Source: Saccoglossus kowalevskii (lineage: Eukaryota; Hemichordata; Enteropneusta; Harrimaniidae). Taken from it: 23,345 nucleotides of DNA. Positions 1 to 9,840 of the stretch are shown piece after piece. Under the pieces are notes generated by a model. It did not search any database and had not been told where the DNA came from. It saw only the letters and a list, made by a program, of their open reading frames with translations. Where the stretch lies: the NCBI RefSeq assembly GCF_000003605.2, contig NW_003135347.1, forward strand, positions 299,679 through 323,023, given 5' to 3'. How positions within the stretch are numbered: position 1 is the first letter of the stretch; each line of letters starts with the position of its first letter. A program made the position numbers and the translations under genes.

Positions 1-575
1 ATTTATACAAGGTTTAATAGAACAAATACAGTACATGCATTACTAATAAAGCAAATACGAAATTAAAAGTATACCTTCTATTTAATACAACTATAATCAA
101 TACCATTAAATGTAACTCTTATCTTGTCGAGTCAATGGCTGGCAGGATAATGGTTAATTGAATTGTCGTTATCATTTAAATTAACGCATATATTGAAGCT
201 TCTTGAACGTCATAGATGGCTGTGTCATCATATTGTCAAGTGGTTGCCATGGATATAGCTCGCACTCATCTGGTACAAATACGTTCCAAATGTGTTATAT
301 AATATGGAGATTCAATGAACAATTGCTTCAATACACTGTTGCAAGACAGTGAGGCTGTTTGATAGTTTTAGTGAATACAACTGAGGGAATTGAGTATTGA
401 ATTAAAGTTAATTGATGGTGAAAGTAAATAAACTGGGACAGCACACTGCCAATGATGCCACTGCTCTTATGCCATTGTGTGTCAGTAAGGATTAATTTTA
501 ATATTGAATCATTACTGGTTTAGTTGAAAAGTTTAATTTTTTCATTAATTTATTTTCAATTTTTGGTTTGTGTAG
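1..575. other. Intron sequence, no exon recognised
   Basis: AT-rich sequence upstream of the first visible exon, ending in a T-rich tract before the acceptor at 574-575. I see no open frame matching the ARHGAP6 N-terminus, so the upstream exons are outside the window. Confidence 0.6.
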
Positions 576-763
576 ACTCTGGTAATGGGCTTGTCTTCGG
601 TATCTCGTTGACGAAATGCATCTCCAACGATATCGCTTTGAAAAGAAAGCGAAGTACACAGCGGAAGGAAAGAAGAGAAAGCTTAGACTTGGCGAACACA
701 GTTTACAGAATAAAACCGGCCAATGGAAAAAACAACGAAGCCAAAGAAATTGTCAAGAGACAG
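576..763 (+). CDS. ARHGAP6: ARHGAP6-like exon (first in window)
   Basis: The acceptor TTTGTGTAG ends at 575 and the donor is CAG|GTAAAA at 764. The exon starts in phase 1 and ends in phase 0, giving 62 whole codons. It encodes the conserved segment before the GAP domain (GLVFGISL, then ND) followed by a very basic stretch (KRKRSTQRKERRE). The open frame runs upstream to an ATG at 524, but that part lies in a T-rich polypyrimidine tract and is intron. Confidence 0.85.
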
Positions 764-3700
764 GTAAAAAACACATGTAACCTGCTGTTGATGTTCAACA
801 TCATTGTTTACTTTGATCTCGTAGTTAATTACAAAATGATGTTACTTCCGATGCAAGCTTTGTTTCGTAGAATATTATTATGTTGCAATGGAATTAGACA
901 GAGAGAGATTTTGTTGGATTTCATAAGAGCATGCAACTGTTGTAAATTACAAAGTGTTCACTTCGCTTTATTTCATTCCAGAATGCATCGAACTGACAAC
1001 CATTTTTCAAAATGGCTAAGAACAGGGTTTTAGCCAGCCACCAAACGGACTGGCAAATTTGATTTTGGACTGGCAACTTTTTCTGTTTTTTCCTATTGTT
1101 CTTTGATAATTTTACCAAAACATATTGAAAACCATTTACATTTTCATGAAGTTGAATTGTTTTGGACTGGCAAAACTCCTGGCTAATAGCCTGGCCAAGT
1201 ATATAGTTGAGATACATTCATATTTTATTTCTTTCTGCAGGTGATAGCATCTGAATCATCGGCATCCACAGAAAGTAACAAGTCTACTGCAAATGCTAGC
1301 CTATTAGACGCATTGTCGTTGTCCACGTCCAGCAGTGACTGTCATCGGAAAGAAAAGAGGAAAGCGTTAATGGTTCGTGAACCACAAGTACCACATATTG
1401 TAGCTTCCTGTTTTAAGTACATTGAAAATCATGGAATAAGGGTTCTGGGAATATTCCGTGTTGGTGGTTCAAAGAAGAGAATTAAACAGGTTAGTAGCAG
1501 GCAGTTTCTGTTGTGGATAGGTGGGGGTGAGGGGTACATAATGGTCCAAAGTAATACATCTAGCAAGGGATGGAAATGTTCTCTTAACACTTTGGGGTTA
1601 GGTCTTATAATCTATTTTGAACGAAATGACTAGTCACTTAGCCTGCCAATAACAATTGACAAGGTATAACAAATTTAGAATGCCTGTCTTGTACTTCTCT
1701 TTGTGGAGAATGATAACATTCATTTATTTCACTGTGGAATGCATGGCCTGGATTAAAAACAAGAGTATAAATAATTGATTGTAACATACCACTAGAGGGC
1801 AATGTTGCACTAACACACAGCAATGTCATTGAAAAGATTCTTTTTATTAAAATTCACAATCAAACTTTATTAAATTCAGGAAAATATTAAATTATATATC
1901 AATAAAAATATTAATATAAATTTAAAAAATAAGGCAATCACTAGGTTACTGTTAATACAAACATGCAAGTAATTTTTTTGGCCACAAATACTTAAAATAT
2001 CACCCTACCAATTTCTGTACATGTAGTTCAGTTGTTTTGGCATTTCCTTATAGCCAACCATCACCGCACTCACTCGAAATAATTTATCTTCCAAGTTTTC
2101 TATCCAAATTGTGTGTTTTCCTGGAGCAACATTCCATGCAATCTCGTGCACCAAAGAAGTTATATATTCAGATTTTGATTCAACTAATGTGGCACTGCTT
2201 AGATCGTGGTTCAACCAAACTAACGCTTGTCCACATGCTTTGCAAGATACTTGGGTCATGGAGACTACTGATCTATGGTTTATTTTATGATGTACACTGA
2301 TCGTAAAATATGTTTGATCATTCCGACGGTTGCTTTCCCAGTAGCGTCCCAGTTCACCTTCAACAAATCGCCAGCTTTGAGAAGCAATTGGATTCAGTAC
2401 GTGTTGTCGCTTTGAAGCCAGCCAGCACCTTGGTTCGCGTAGCCAAACATCACTGTTCATCGGTTTCCGTGGAGTTGCCGCGACGTGTTGTACACTTCCA
2501 TAATGGGTGCTTAAATTTTCAGACAGATGCTTCGAACTGATGACAAACTCAGAACCTGATTGTGTGTTGTGTATTTCCTCCAATGAAATTTTTGTCAGTA
2601 GTTTCTTAAAATTGTTCAAAAGAACGAGCATTATTTGTTTATGTACACGAAGTGTGAAACTCTCGGTGTCTGGTTCAATGACATTATAAATACGCCACAT
2701 CTTAGAACAGAAAGCTTCATTCCAACTCACCGTTGTGATGTTGTAATATTTTGCTAGTGAGTTGTGAGCAAAATACTCTGCACTAATGCAATTTCTACTT
2801 TGAATATCGGACATGGACGGGAAATTAACATAAATTGGGATGGGCCTTCCAGGTGATGATAACACCTTCCTGGTAAGCTCCTCTAGAGGCCTTCCTGCAT
2901 TGACATAGTTATTCCGGATGTATACTTCCTGCAGGTCGTAGTCAACGCCGGCCGTTTCAATCAGGATAATATCCATGTTACCGACATTGAGATGCGACTC
3001 CAGACACCAGGAGAAGTATTCGCTATTCCCGGATTTCAATCCTATGTTATGTACCTTAACCTCGCTTTCCATCATCATTCCCAGCCAGCTAGAAAACATT
3101 TCTGCATAGGTACTGTTATTCAGTGTCTTCGGTACTGATGCCGAGCTGCCAACAACCCCGACGTGAAGCACCCTATCTGTAAACAATATTCCTCGTAAGC
3201 GTTCTTGCAATTTATACACATCTCCAGGGAAACCCCACCGAATGTCTGGATTAACTTCGTTTTCCATATTTTCCGTAGTCAAATTATCTTGAATAGATTC
3301 TTTAATATTGTTGCGCATTCGCACAAAATTCCTCTTTGTGGAATCCTTAGAATCTCTTGGCAATGGATGAGAAAGGACTGTATTCCAGATTGAGGTATCG
3401 TCATAATATTGATTTGTGGAATTCGGAACTCCATTTATGCTCAAGATCCCTTTGCTGGATCTCTTGGGAGTGTTGTTTTCTGGCAACTTGATGTTTTGGA
3501 TGATAATGTAGGAGCAGCATACAATGTTGAAACCTAGCAATCCAGCTAGCATATACTTGTGATATACCCGCATCCTGTGTGCCTTCATCATAAAAAATAA
3601 ATAAATAAAATAAGCACTTTAGTAGACTGATGTATGTATGATATACTAGTCTGATACAATGTTTATGAGCGGTATAAAAAACATTTTTTTTTAACATAAA

Positions 3701-6700
3701 TCCGAGTATGCACTGTGTTAAGACAAATTTTGTTTTTTCATCATTTGTGTTGAACTTGATTGAACTTGGAACTTAATGTTCCAGAGAAGATGAATTTAAC
3801 AGCTCTCCCTAACTTTCTCAGCTTTATATTCTTTGAAATGACATTAGATTGGTGATGCGTTAATTTAAGATGCCACACAATTACTGAATTATTAAATTAC
3901 TAAATCCAAATTTAGCTTCTGCCAAATCAATTCAAGAAATTTTAAAAACAATAAAATACAATCAATATTACACTTGCAGGCAGGCAACAAATGTAATTAT
4001 TATGAAAATATATTTGAGTTGTGGTTGTAAAACTTTGATCTTTGATGGTTGTGATCGTTGATTTGTTCAATCGTTGCATAGATCATTCTCTAAAACATGC
4101 CTACGTCACAAACTGGTCAAAATCCCCCAAACATTGCCAGCAACCAATCACAGACTAGCTTAAACAATAGCTTTCCCTGACGATAATACTTAGCAACGTT
4201 ATTGCCCCCCACGATAACTTGAAAAATGTTTTGTTTTTGTCTAGTTTCCGTTTCTGGTCTGTCTTAGAGAATACTGGATTGTATTCACCATCAACATGAT
4301 ATTCTCGAAAATGATCATACAAAAGTTGCCAAGACCACTCACAAAACAAGAACTAATATTGCTATTAACTAATATAAACTAGAATTTCCCCCTTCTTCAC
4401 ATACCTGTGGACTTTACTGAAGCTGTTTCTGTATAAACTCCAGTTTTCAATTGTTTCACTGACTCAGTACTTGTCAAAACTCCCACACATGGCCTGCCAG
4501 GTAGTTTTCCACTCTGTTTTGGGGTTTCTCCATTTTAAAACAGGGGGGGGGATTTGAGTAAAGAAAAATTGTCAATGGTGAACCGTCAAAAAATCTGCGC
4601 AGTTTCTGTTTAATGTAAAAAAAAAAAATGAGAACACATGTTTATACAAGATTTTTCATCATTTAGATAGATATTATATTATTATATTAGAAAACATAAA
4701 TTTCCCTAACCCTCCCACCCCTCTATTTTGAATGAGTAAACCTCTCATGGTAATGAAGTGTCAACATTTTTGTAGTCACACAGAAAGTACACTTTGACAA
4801 TATGACATTGTTATGCTAATTAGGTATGTGACTGTGTTACTAGTAGTTTTGAGGCATTGCAACAATTTACCAGGAAACCACAAGGTTTCAAGTTGTACCA
4901 ACATTAATAAAGATGGAACAGTGGTTCACTGATACTGATTCTTACTGTATTTTCAATTCTGACGATTTTTGAATTAAAAGCATAATACTGTGGAATACTT
5001 TATTTTCGCTGGAATTAATTTTCGCTGAAAAAGCTTTTTGGGCGTTTTGCTTGGAATTTATTTTCACTGATTTTTCATGAGTTTAATGTGAAATATAGGG
5101 AAAAAAGTATATTCGCTGGATTTTATTTTCACGGAATCATCCCTTCAGCGAAAATAGCGAAAATAAATTCCAAGCGAAAATAAAGTATTCTACAGTATAT
5201 CATTTTATATATGGTTGGTACTGTAAGATATTTTTCCACTTGATAATTATTGTCGAAATTCCTGCAACTTCCTGCGAAATTGACACTGAAAAAATTGATG
5301 TGTTTTTATGCTGTACAAAAATGTAGCACTTGCGAAATATAAATATGTATCCGAAATGATGTATAACTTTTCTTAAATTTGTATGTTAAAATATGTAAAA
5401 AAAAAATATTCACCTGGAACTGGAACCTTCTAAGCGCACAATTCAAGTGACAGACCTTACTCGAACCCAAAAAGTATATTTTGTGATTTATCTAATTTTA
5501 CTTTTTTTTCTCAATTTTAGCTACGTGATGAGTTTGACAGTGGTGATGATGTCAAATTGTACGAAGGCTGTAACCCCCATGACATCGCAGCAATGTTAAA
5601 AGAATATTTTCGTGATTTACCCGAGCCACTCCTCAGTAAAGAACTGTACTCTGCATATGTAGCTATATCAGGTGGGTAGGGAGTGTCAACACTGATTGTG
5701 ATAGTATTTTGTATTGGAGAACTACTAGTAATATGATGAATTGTTGTTTATGTATCATCTTTACTTTAACAACATTTCTAGACAAAACAAAAAAAAATAT
5801 CATTTTAGTTATCTAATATCAAGTAAAACGAATGAATTTATTGAAACTGTTTAGTTATAAAACTGAATATTTCTAGTGTTGTTTTATGACATAAAAACAA
5901 AGTAAAAATCAAACATCAACACTAGAGGGTGTTCAATGTAAAACAATGAATCAATGAATCCCGAATTTAAAGCGGGGGAGTCGTCACCTGCGCATGCGTC
6001 GAATGGCCATAGCGTGTCATTGTTTACAAAAAAGTGTCTACCCATGAGCCTTTGTGTTTTTAGCGTGTGTTGTTATCATCACTTGGGACTCAATTCCCAT
6101 GCGTGCGCAGGTGACGATCCTCCCACTTTAAACAGAACAAATTAGATAGAAGGCTGGTTACCTTTTCACCTTGCGAGAACTGTACCTAAGTTGTCAATTT
6201 CAATAGCAGATTGGGGTGCTAAATACTTGTAATATTGTTATATTTGAACAACATTAAAGAGGAGGGCGGCCTTCACTGACATTGATGCCTTTGTTTTTAT
6301 TTGATAGGTATAGAGAAGATTGAAAATCGTGTGAAAGCCCTTCATTATTTGGTATGTTTGTTGCCACCAGCAAACATTGATACTTTATATGCGTTGTTGC
6401 GTTTCCTCCACAAAGTGGCATCCAATGCCAAGGACTCCATTGATAAAAACGGTGAAGAGGTAAGTACAGTCAAGGGTGTATAACATAAGGGCGAGTAACT
6501 TGGTGCCATAGGATAACGATCTCATTAGAACTCGTAAGACAGACTAGTATTCTGAAATGTGGTTATTACCAACGCTCATTGAATTTGAACTCACACGCAA
6601 GAGGTCATTGTAAACAACTTTACAAAGTGATGATTCAGGTTTGAAATTCTATTTTGCATCTTAATTTCAGTTGCCAGGCAACAAGATGGATTCCCATAAC

Positions 6701-8629
6701 CTAGCAACCCTATTTGGGCCAAATCTTCTTCACCGATTGAAACCTGGACCTGATTTTCATCCTGAGAATACAACAGAGAGAGTAGAAGAAAGTAGAGAGA
6801 TTATTGATGTTGTAAAATGTATGATTGACAACCATGGTGACATATTTCAGGTATGGAAGATTTTGGTCCAACATTTTGCAATTTTATATGTGTAATTTTC
6901 TAGGATTTGTTTAAATGTAGATTTTGTACTATTTGTTCAAATGTACTTTTTCATTAGGGTATCTACAGGTCTTGACAACATTTTTTGAAGGATTTTTAAA
7001 AAAATTACAAGTTTACCAGTAGCTATCATGAATAATATTATCAGTATTTCCATATTTTCCTTCAATTAACATATGATTTGCAGAAATATTGATAACATTT
7101 ATATACTGTCGGTATTATTTTTTTAATGTCATCATTTTTCCATGTTTTTATGTATTGTTTGATAATTTCTTTATTAATTTTGGACCAAATAGACATATTG
7201 ATCAACCTATTTTTTTAAAAAAAATGTGGAAAAATTCAGGCTAGCTAATTTTGTGAATGGTACAAAAGTTGACTTCATCTGCACAACGCCTTGCTGTTCA
7301 AATAAACAAAGAAAGTTTTGCAGATTTTTAAAAAAGTTTCATTTGGGGTTTTAACATTTTTGTTCGTTTATACCATGCATGTAACTCATCATAAGTTGAC
7401 ATATTTGTAGATATCGGCTGAAGATCACCACGAGGTAATGAAGATATTACTTGAGACTGACCCCGAGGCATTGGATTTCATACTTAATAGGATATCATCA
7501 GTATTAATGGGGTAAGTGAGTGAGTAGGTGGGGGGGGGGGGTTAGTTTGGTGAAGGAAGAGGCTTAGGATATCGAGAGAGAGAGAGAGGAAAAGCAGATA
7601 CATACGTCAGATTTTAATCAAGCTGTTTGCTAATATGTCTTGCGAATTGTTGATCCATTCTGGTTGCATTGAGGTCTGTTGAGCAAAGTCATAATTATCT
7701 CCATTCAACTAATTTCTGCATATTTCGATCGCTAGCTATTTTCATGTACAGTAATAGGTTTCATGGTGTTTAATGATTGCAGGTATCGGCCGAGTACAAG
7801 TGAGTCAAATGTGTGGGAAGACAATGACATATCATCTGCACCTCACACACCTAACAGTGACATTGATCTATTTGGATCAAGGACAAAGTCTACCGATGGT
7901 TCTCAGTCTCCGACTGTAGTAAACCATGTGCCTGATTCTCCCAGTGCATCGCCTCGTCAGTTACCACAGACTCCACAGCCGCCTCACAAAACGGTTGCTT
8001 TTTCACCGTATAAAACGGAAAGGGAGCGGTTCTTCTTAGACACTACTGTGGTGCCGGAACATATTAAACTCTCTGCTGTTGGCATGAAAAAGAAAAAAAG
8101 TATTCCTCCAAACTTGGATTTATCTGCCAGCCAAAATGAACTCAAAAAAACAAATGTTTATTCCCCACCTGTTAGTCCAGTATCCCCACTTCCGAGTTAT
8201 GCGGAACACATTCAAACAAGGAAATCAGTGCTGAACAATAACTGGGGGAAACCAACCACCAGTCAACTAAACAATAGCAGCATAACTCCCAAAACAGTGT
8301 CCCTGAGTCCGCCACTCAAGTCTGCTTCCGAACTTTCCAAAAACAGTGCTCCGCTCTCGGCAGGATTAACTTCGCCATCAAACGAAGAAAGGTGGTCGAA
8401 ACTTAACGTTAAGCGAACACTAACGCCTCCGTTGATAAGGGCGCATGTAGGAAGTGTGTCGGATGATCGAAGGACTGAATCAGGCATGCTGGGAAAAAAG
8501 AACGCTTACTCCGGGGATAAGTCTCCAATCAGAATCAAGGAATGCGACAAAGACAAGTGGATGCAGTGGAAGCAGAGATCGTCAGAAAGCAGTACGGGTG
8601 ACATGTATGAACAGGAGACGTTAGTTTGA
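576..8629 (+). CDS. ARHGAP6: ARHGAP6/36-type Rho GTPase-activating protein, 3' seven coding exons (5' partial)
   Basis: Exons: 576-763, 1241-1489, 5521-5671, 6308-6459, 6671-6850, 7411-7511, 7783-8629. All introns are GT-AG and all phases agree, giving 621 visible residues. The protein should stimulate GTP hydrolysis on Rho-family GTPases at the cytoplasmic face of membranes or on actin. Visible residues about 112-307 form the RhoGAP domain: arginine finger R135 in GIFRVGG, conserved Lys172 in LKEYFRDLPEPLL, and Asn264 in NLATLFGPNLL. Assignment to ARHGAP6/36 rests on the pre-domain motif GLVFGISL with a following ND, a LLDALSLS segment just before the domain, and the post-domain LLETDPEALDF. 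I compared these with the human family from memory. The tail (341-621) is disordered and rich in SP/TP, and ends in ETLV. The 5' exons, start codon and promoter are outside the window. The third visible exon lies about 4 kb downstream of the second, leaving room for a nested antisense gene. Confidence 0.93.
1029..1190. repeat. Short repeated motif GGACTGGCAA in the intron
   Basis: In the 764-1240 intron, GGACTGGCAA occurs three times (near 1048, 1069 and 1163). TTTAGCCAG at about 1029 faces CTGGCTAA at about 1179 in inverted orientation. It may be a small foldback remnant. Nothing else was found in this intron. Confidence 0.35.
1241..1489 (+). CDS. ARHGAP6: ARHGAP6-like exon with the arginine finger
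   Basis: The acceptor TTTCTGCAG ends at 1240 and the donor is CAG|GTTAGT at 1490, phase 0 at both ends, 83 codons. It has a serine-rich linker, LLDALSLS, then the start of the RhoGAP domain from VPHIVASC. The catalytic arginine codon CGT is at 1457-1459 inside GIFRVGGSKKRIKQ. The frame stays open past the donor to 1633, but the following residues do not match the family. Confidence 0.93.
1723..1871 (-). other. Candidate poly(A) signals of the nested SGNH-like gene
   Basis: Three AATAAA hexamers on the minus strand (TTTATT on plus) lie at 1866-1871, 1843-1848 and 1723-1728. They are 134 to 277 nt downstream of the stop codon at 2005. Which one is used cannot be read from sequence. Confidence 0.4.
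1789..1802 (+). promoter_or_regulatory. CTCF-like motif CCACTAGAGGGC
   Basis: The 12-mer CCACTAGAGGGC fits the CTCF core CCASYAGRKGGC at every position. It lies about 200 bp past the 3' end of the nested gene. Related AGAGGGYGC cores recur across the window. Binding is not shown by sequence alone. Confidence 0.3.
2005..3591 (-). CDS. Intronless type II membrane protein with SGNH-hydrolase-like lumenal domain
   Basis: 528 residues in one exon, antisense within the ARHGAP6-like intron. Layout: a basic cytoplasmic N-terminus, one hydrophobic segment (about 13-33), a stem, an SGNH-like domain (about 140-335), a linker, and a C-terminal beta-rich domain (about 388-515). Block I is VGVVGSSAS with nucleophile candidate Ser150. 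Block II is HNIGLKSGNSEYFSWCLESH, which fits the NxGxxGxxSxYFSxCLExH pattern of eukaryotic capsule-type SGNH proteins. Block III is IETAGVDYD, where this family usually has ND. Block V has Asp308 and His317, but Ser311 sits where the catalytic His is expected. Sequons at N57, N103, N158/N159, N284 and N359 suit a Golgi lumenal protein. An in-frame TAA at 3621-3619 supports the ATG at 3591; the second ATG, with A at -3, may be preferred. Its substrate is unknown; esterase or deacetylase activity on glycans is the family expectation, and it may be a pseudoenzyme. Confidence 0.82.
   Translation of the reverse strand: MMKAHRMRVYHKYMLAGLLGFNIVCCSYIIIQNIKLPENNTPKRSSKGILSINGVPNSTNQYYDDTSIWNTVLSHPLPRDSKDSTKRNFVRMRNNIKESIQDNLTTENMENEVNPDIRWGFPGDVYKLQERLRGILFTDRVLHVGVVGSSASVPKTLNNSTYAEMFSSWLGMMMESEVKVHNIGLKSGNSEYFSWCLESHLNVGNMDIILIETAGVDYDLQEVYIRNNYVNAGRPLEELTRKVLSSPGRPIPIYVNFPSMSDIQSRNCISAEYFAHNSLAKYYNITTVSWNEAFCSKMWRIYNVIEPDTESFTLRVHKQIMLVLLNNFKKLLTKISLEEIHNTQSGSEFVISSKHLSENLSTHYGSVQHVAATPRKPMNSDVWLREPRCWLASKRQHVLNPIASQSWRFVEGELGRYWESNRRNDQTYFTISVHHKINHRSVVSMTQVSCKACGQALVWLNHDLSSATLVESKSEYITSLVHEIAWNVAPGKHTIWIENLEDKLFRVSAVMVGYKEMPKQLNYMYRNW
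3592..4984. other. Intron sequence 5' of the nested gene
   Basis: AT-rich sequence between the nested gene's start and the first foldback element. It would hold the nested gene's promoter, but I see no clear TATA box or CpG-rich core. A G-run lies at 4543-4551 and an A-run near 4618-4628. No exon was recognised. Confidence 0.45.
4985..5198. mobile_element. Foldback (MITE-like) element, TACTGTA family, copy 1
   Basis: About 214 bp bounded by ATACTGTGGAATACTTTATT and its near-complement AATAAAGTATTCTACAGTAT. The arms continue inward (TTTTCGCTGGAATT against AATTCCAAGCGAAAA), so much of the element can fold on itself. No coding sequence was seen. It lies in the large ARHGAP6-like intron. The structure is that of a non-autonomous DNA transposon; the superfamily is not known. 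Confidence 0.75.
5199..5520. other. Intron end before the third visible ARHGAP6-like exon
   Basis: AT-rich sequence ending in a strong polypyrimidine tract and acceptor at 5519-5520. No further feature was seen. Confidence 0.5.
5521..5671 (+). CDS. ARHGAP6: ARHGAP6-like exon, RhoGAP core
   Basis: The acceptor TCAATTTTAG ends at 5520 and the donor is CAG|GTGGGT at 5672. The exon enters in phase 0 and leaves in phase 1. It encodes LRDEFDSG and the core helix LKEYFRDLPEPLLSKELY, a hallmark of RhoGAP domains. It was too short to stand out as an open frame and was found by homology. Confidence 0.93.
5966..6132. mobile_element. Foldback element with GC-rich arms and TTTAAA ends
   Basis: Arms of about 34 bp face each other. 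The left arm runs TTTAAAGCGGGGGAGTCGTC then ACCTGCGCATGCG. The right arm, read in reverse complement, runs TTTAAAGTGGGAGGATCGTC then ACCTGCGCACGCA. The TTAA inside each end could be a target-site duplication as in piggyBac-type elements, which is inference. The element is more GC-rich than its surroundings and has no coding capacity. It sits in the intron 5672-6307. Confidence 0.7.
6308..6459 (+). CDS. ARHGAP6: ARHGAP6-like exon, RhoGAP core
   Basis: The acceptor TTTGATAG ends at 6307 and the donor is GAG|GTAAGT at 6460. The first two bases complete a glycine codon split with the previous exon. It encodes LVCLLPPANIDTLYALLRFL, matching the LIYLLPP-type helix of the family, and ends in IDKNGEE. 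Confidence 0.92.
6671..6850 (+). CDS. ARHGAP6: ARHGAP6-like exon, RhoGAP Asn motif
   Basis: The acceptor TTAATTTCAG ends at 6670 and the donor is CAG|GTATGG at 6851, phase 0 at both ends, 60 codons. It encodes GNKMDSHNLATLFGPNLLH, which contains the conserved Asn that helps bind the GTPase, then the last helices of the domain. Confidence 0.94.
6851..7410. other. Intron, AT-rich, no feature
   Basis: Low-complexity AT-rich intron with several T- and A-runs. No exon, repeat unit or RNA gene was seen. Confidence 0.5.
7411..7511 (+). CDS. ARHGAP6: ARHGAP6-like exon, post-domain segment
   Basis: The acceptor ATATTTGTAG ends at 7410 and the donor is GGG|GTAAGT at 7512. The exon enters in phase 0 and leaves in phase 2. 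It encodes EVMKILLETDPEALDFILNR, close to the LLETDPDVVDYLL-type segment that follows the GAP domain in ARHGAP6 relatives. Confidence 0.9.
7530..7589. repeat. Simple repeats: G-run and (GA)n
   Basis: A 12-base G-run (7530-7541) lies just downstream of the donor at 7512. A (GA)n tract lies at about 7574-7588. Both are intronic. Confidence 0.8.
7783..8629 (+). CDS. ARHGAP6: ARHGAP6-like terminal coding exon, Ser/Pro-rich tail
   Basis: The acceptor TGATTGCAG ends at 7782. The first base completes a glycine codon and the stop TGA is at 8627-8629. The 281 residues have low complexity. There are many proline-directed sites (SP and TP), SH3-ligand-like runs such as PPVSPVSPLPSY and TPQPPH, and basic patches (MKKKKS). 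No globular domain is visible. The protein ends in EQETLV, whose last four residues fit the class I PDZ ligand pattern. The tail is likely a scaffold or phosphorylation region. Confidence 0.9.
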
Positions 8630-9840
8630 CCACAGAAATCACACTATATCTTACAAAACAATTTTAAAAAAGGAAAGGAAGTACCGCTGAATTGTGGGAA
8701 GTTAAAATGACAGGAAGAAGCAGTGAACTATGGGAAACTGATATAGTCACAGGAAGTTGCACTGTATGATGGAAACCAAATTGATAAGTCTCTCACTCAC
8801 TCGCAATATTGTGTCGTCTTTATGTTTGTATAAGCTGCCATTATAAATTTGAAAAATAACAGAAATTTTGTCTTTTCATTGACTATTTGAGTTACTGGAC
8901 AGTATTTCCGATATTCCCCATTTTAACTTTGTGGGTTTCTTTTATTAAAATCCCACTTGGAGGGATCATATGAATTTTGAAATTTGACTTTTTTAAAAAA
9001 CGTTGTGTCATATTGATGCTGTGTTTAAGATTTTTATACTGCTTTAGATTAGTGAAGATTTTTAATAAGATTTTCCAGTTTTAAAATCTCTGTGGTTTGA
9101 AAGATAAATGTTATGTACAGTATGGTTAATGGACATCAGTGTAAATGCTGGTGTTGATGCCAGGACATTTAAAATCATTGCTCAGTTTTTAACATTAAGA
9201 TTAGCTTAACTGTTAATATTGTATAGTCTCAACCTTTTAATGTTTAAATTACGTCCTAGATTGTGAATTAAATCATGTTTTATTTTAGAAAACATAAGTT
9301 AATTCAGAATCAATTTTTTTTTCCTCAATATCAGTATTGAATTTGAGCAGAATACAAGATTATCTGGGTTCATTTTTTCTTACATTTTTGCATATTTAAC
9401 CTATGGATGTGAAATAAATGTTATCATTCCAAATTTACCTCAGTTATTGTAAGGAAAGAAGGAAAAATTGTTATAATTCTGAGTACTATTATGATGGTCA
9501 AATACCATGATATCTCTATGTATTTAACACATGAGTACACACAAGTTCACTTTCGGATAGATCTAGGTCATTTAGGACTCGCACTTAATCAATAGACACA
9601 CCCATATAATCCAATACTGAGTACTGGTACTCATTACGCCTCAATCATTCTCGGCATGTTCAGTGTTTAATATGAATCGCATGTGACCTACACAACAAGT
9701 AAAATACATTGTTTGTTTACAACTGTAGTACTTAAAGCAATAAATCACCTTTGGGTCTGGGTACCAAAAGAATTTGGCAATGAATCTTACCTCGCTGATA
9801 TTTCGTATGCTGTATTTTCTCTATTAGAAGCGCATTTCAA
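8630..9840 (+). other. 3' untranslated region and flank of the ARHGAP6-like gene
   Basis: AT-rich sequence with no supported coding region. A 16-bp near-palindrome TGAGTACTGGTACTCA is at 9618-9633. The true transcript end cannot be set from sequence alone; the best poly(A) hexamer is at 9413. Confidence 0.5.
9413..9418 (+). other. Candidate poly(A) signal of the ARHGAP6-like gene
   Basis: AATAAA lies about 780 nt after the stop at 8629 and is followed by T-rich sequence. Another AATAAA at 9739-9744, just before the foldback element at 9841, is an alternative. Confidence 0.35.

Noticed and set aside
921-1217. 98-codon minus-strand frame in the ARHGAP6-like intron
   Set aside because: It covers the GGACTGGCAA repeat and intron sequence; the translation is not protein-like.
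3401-3697. 98-codon minus-strand frame overlapping the nested gene
   Set aside because: It is in another frame of the SGNH-like coding region and runs into non-coding upstream sequence.
8263-8487. 74-codon minus-strand frame
   Set aside because: It is antisense shadow of the serine/proline-rich last ARHGAP6-like exon.
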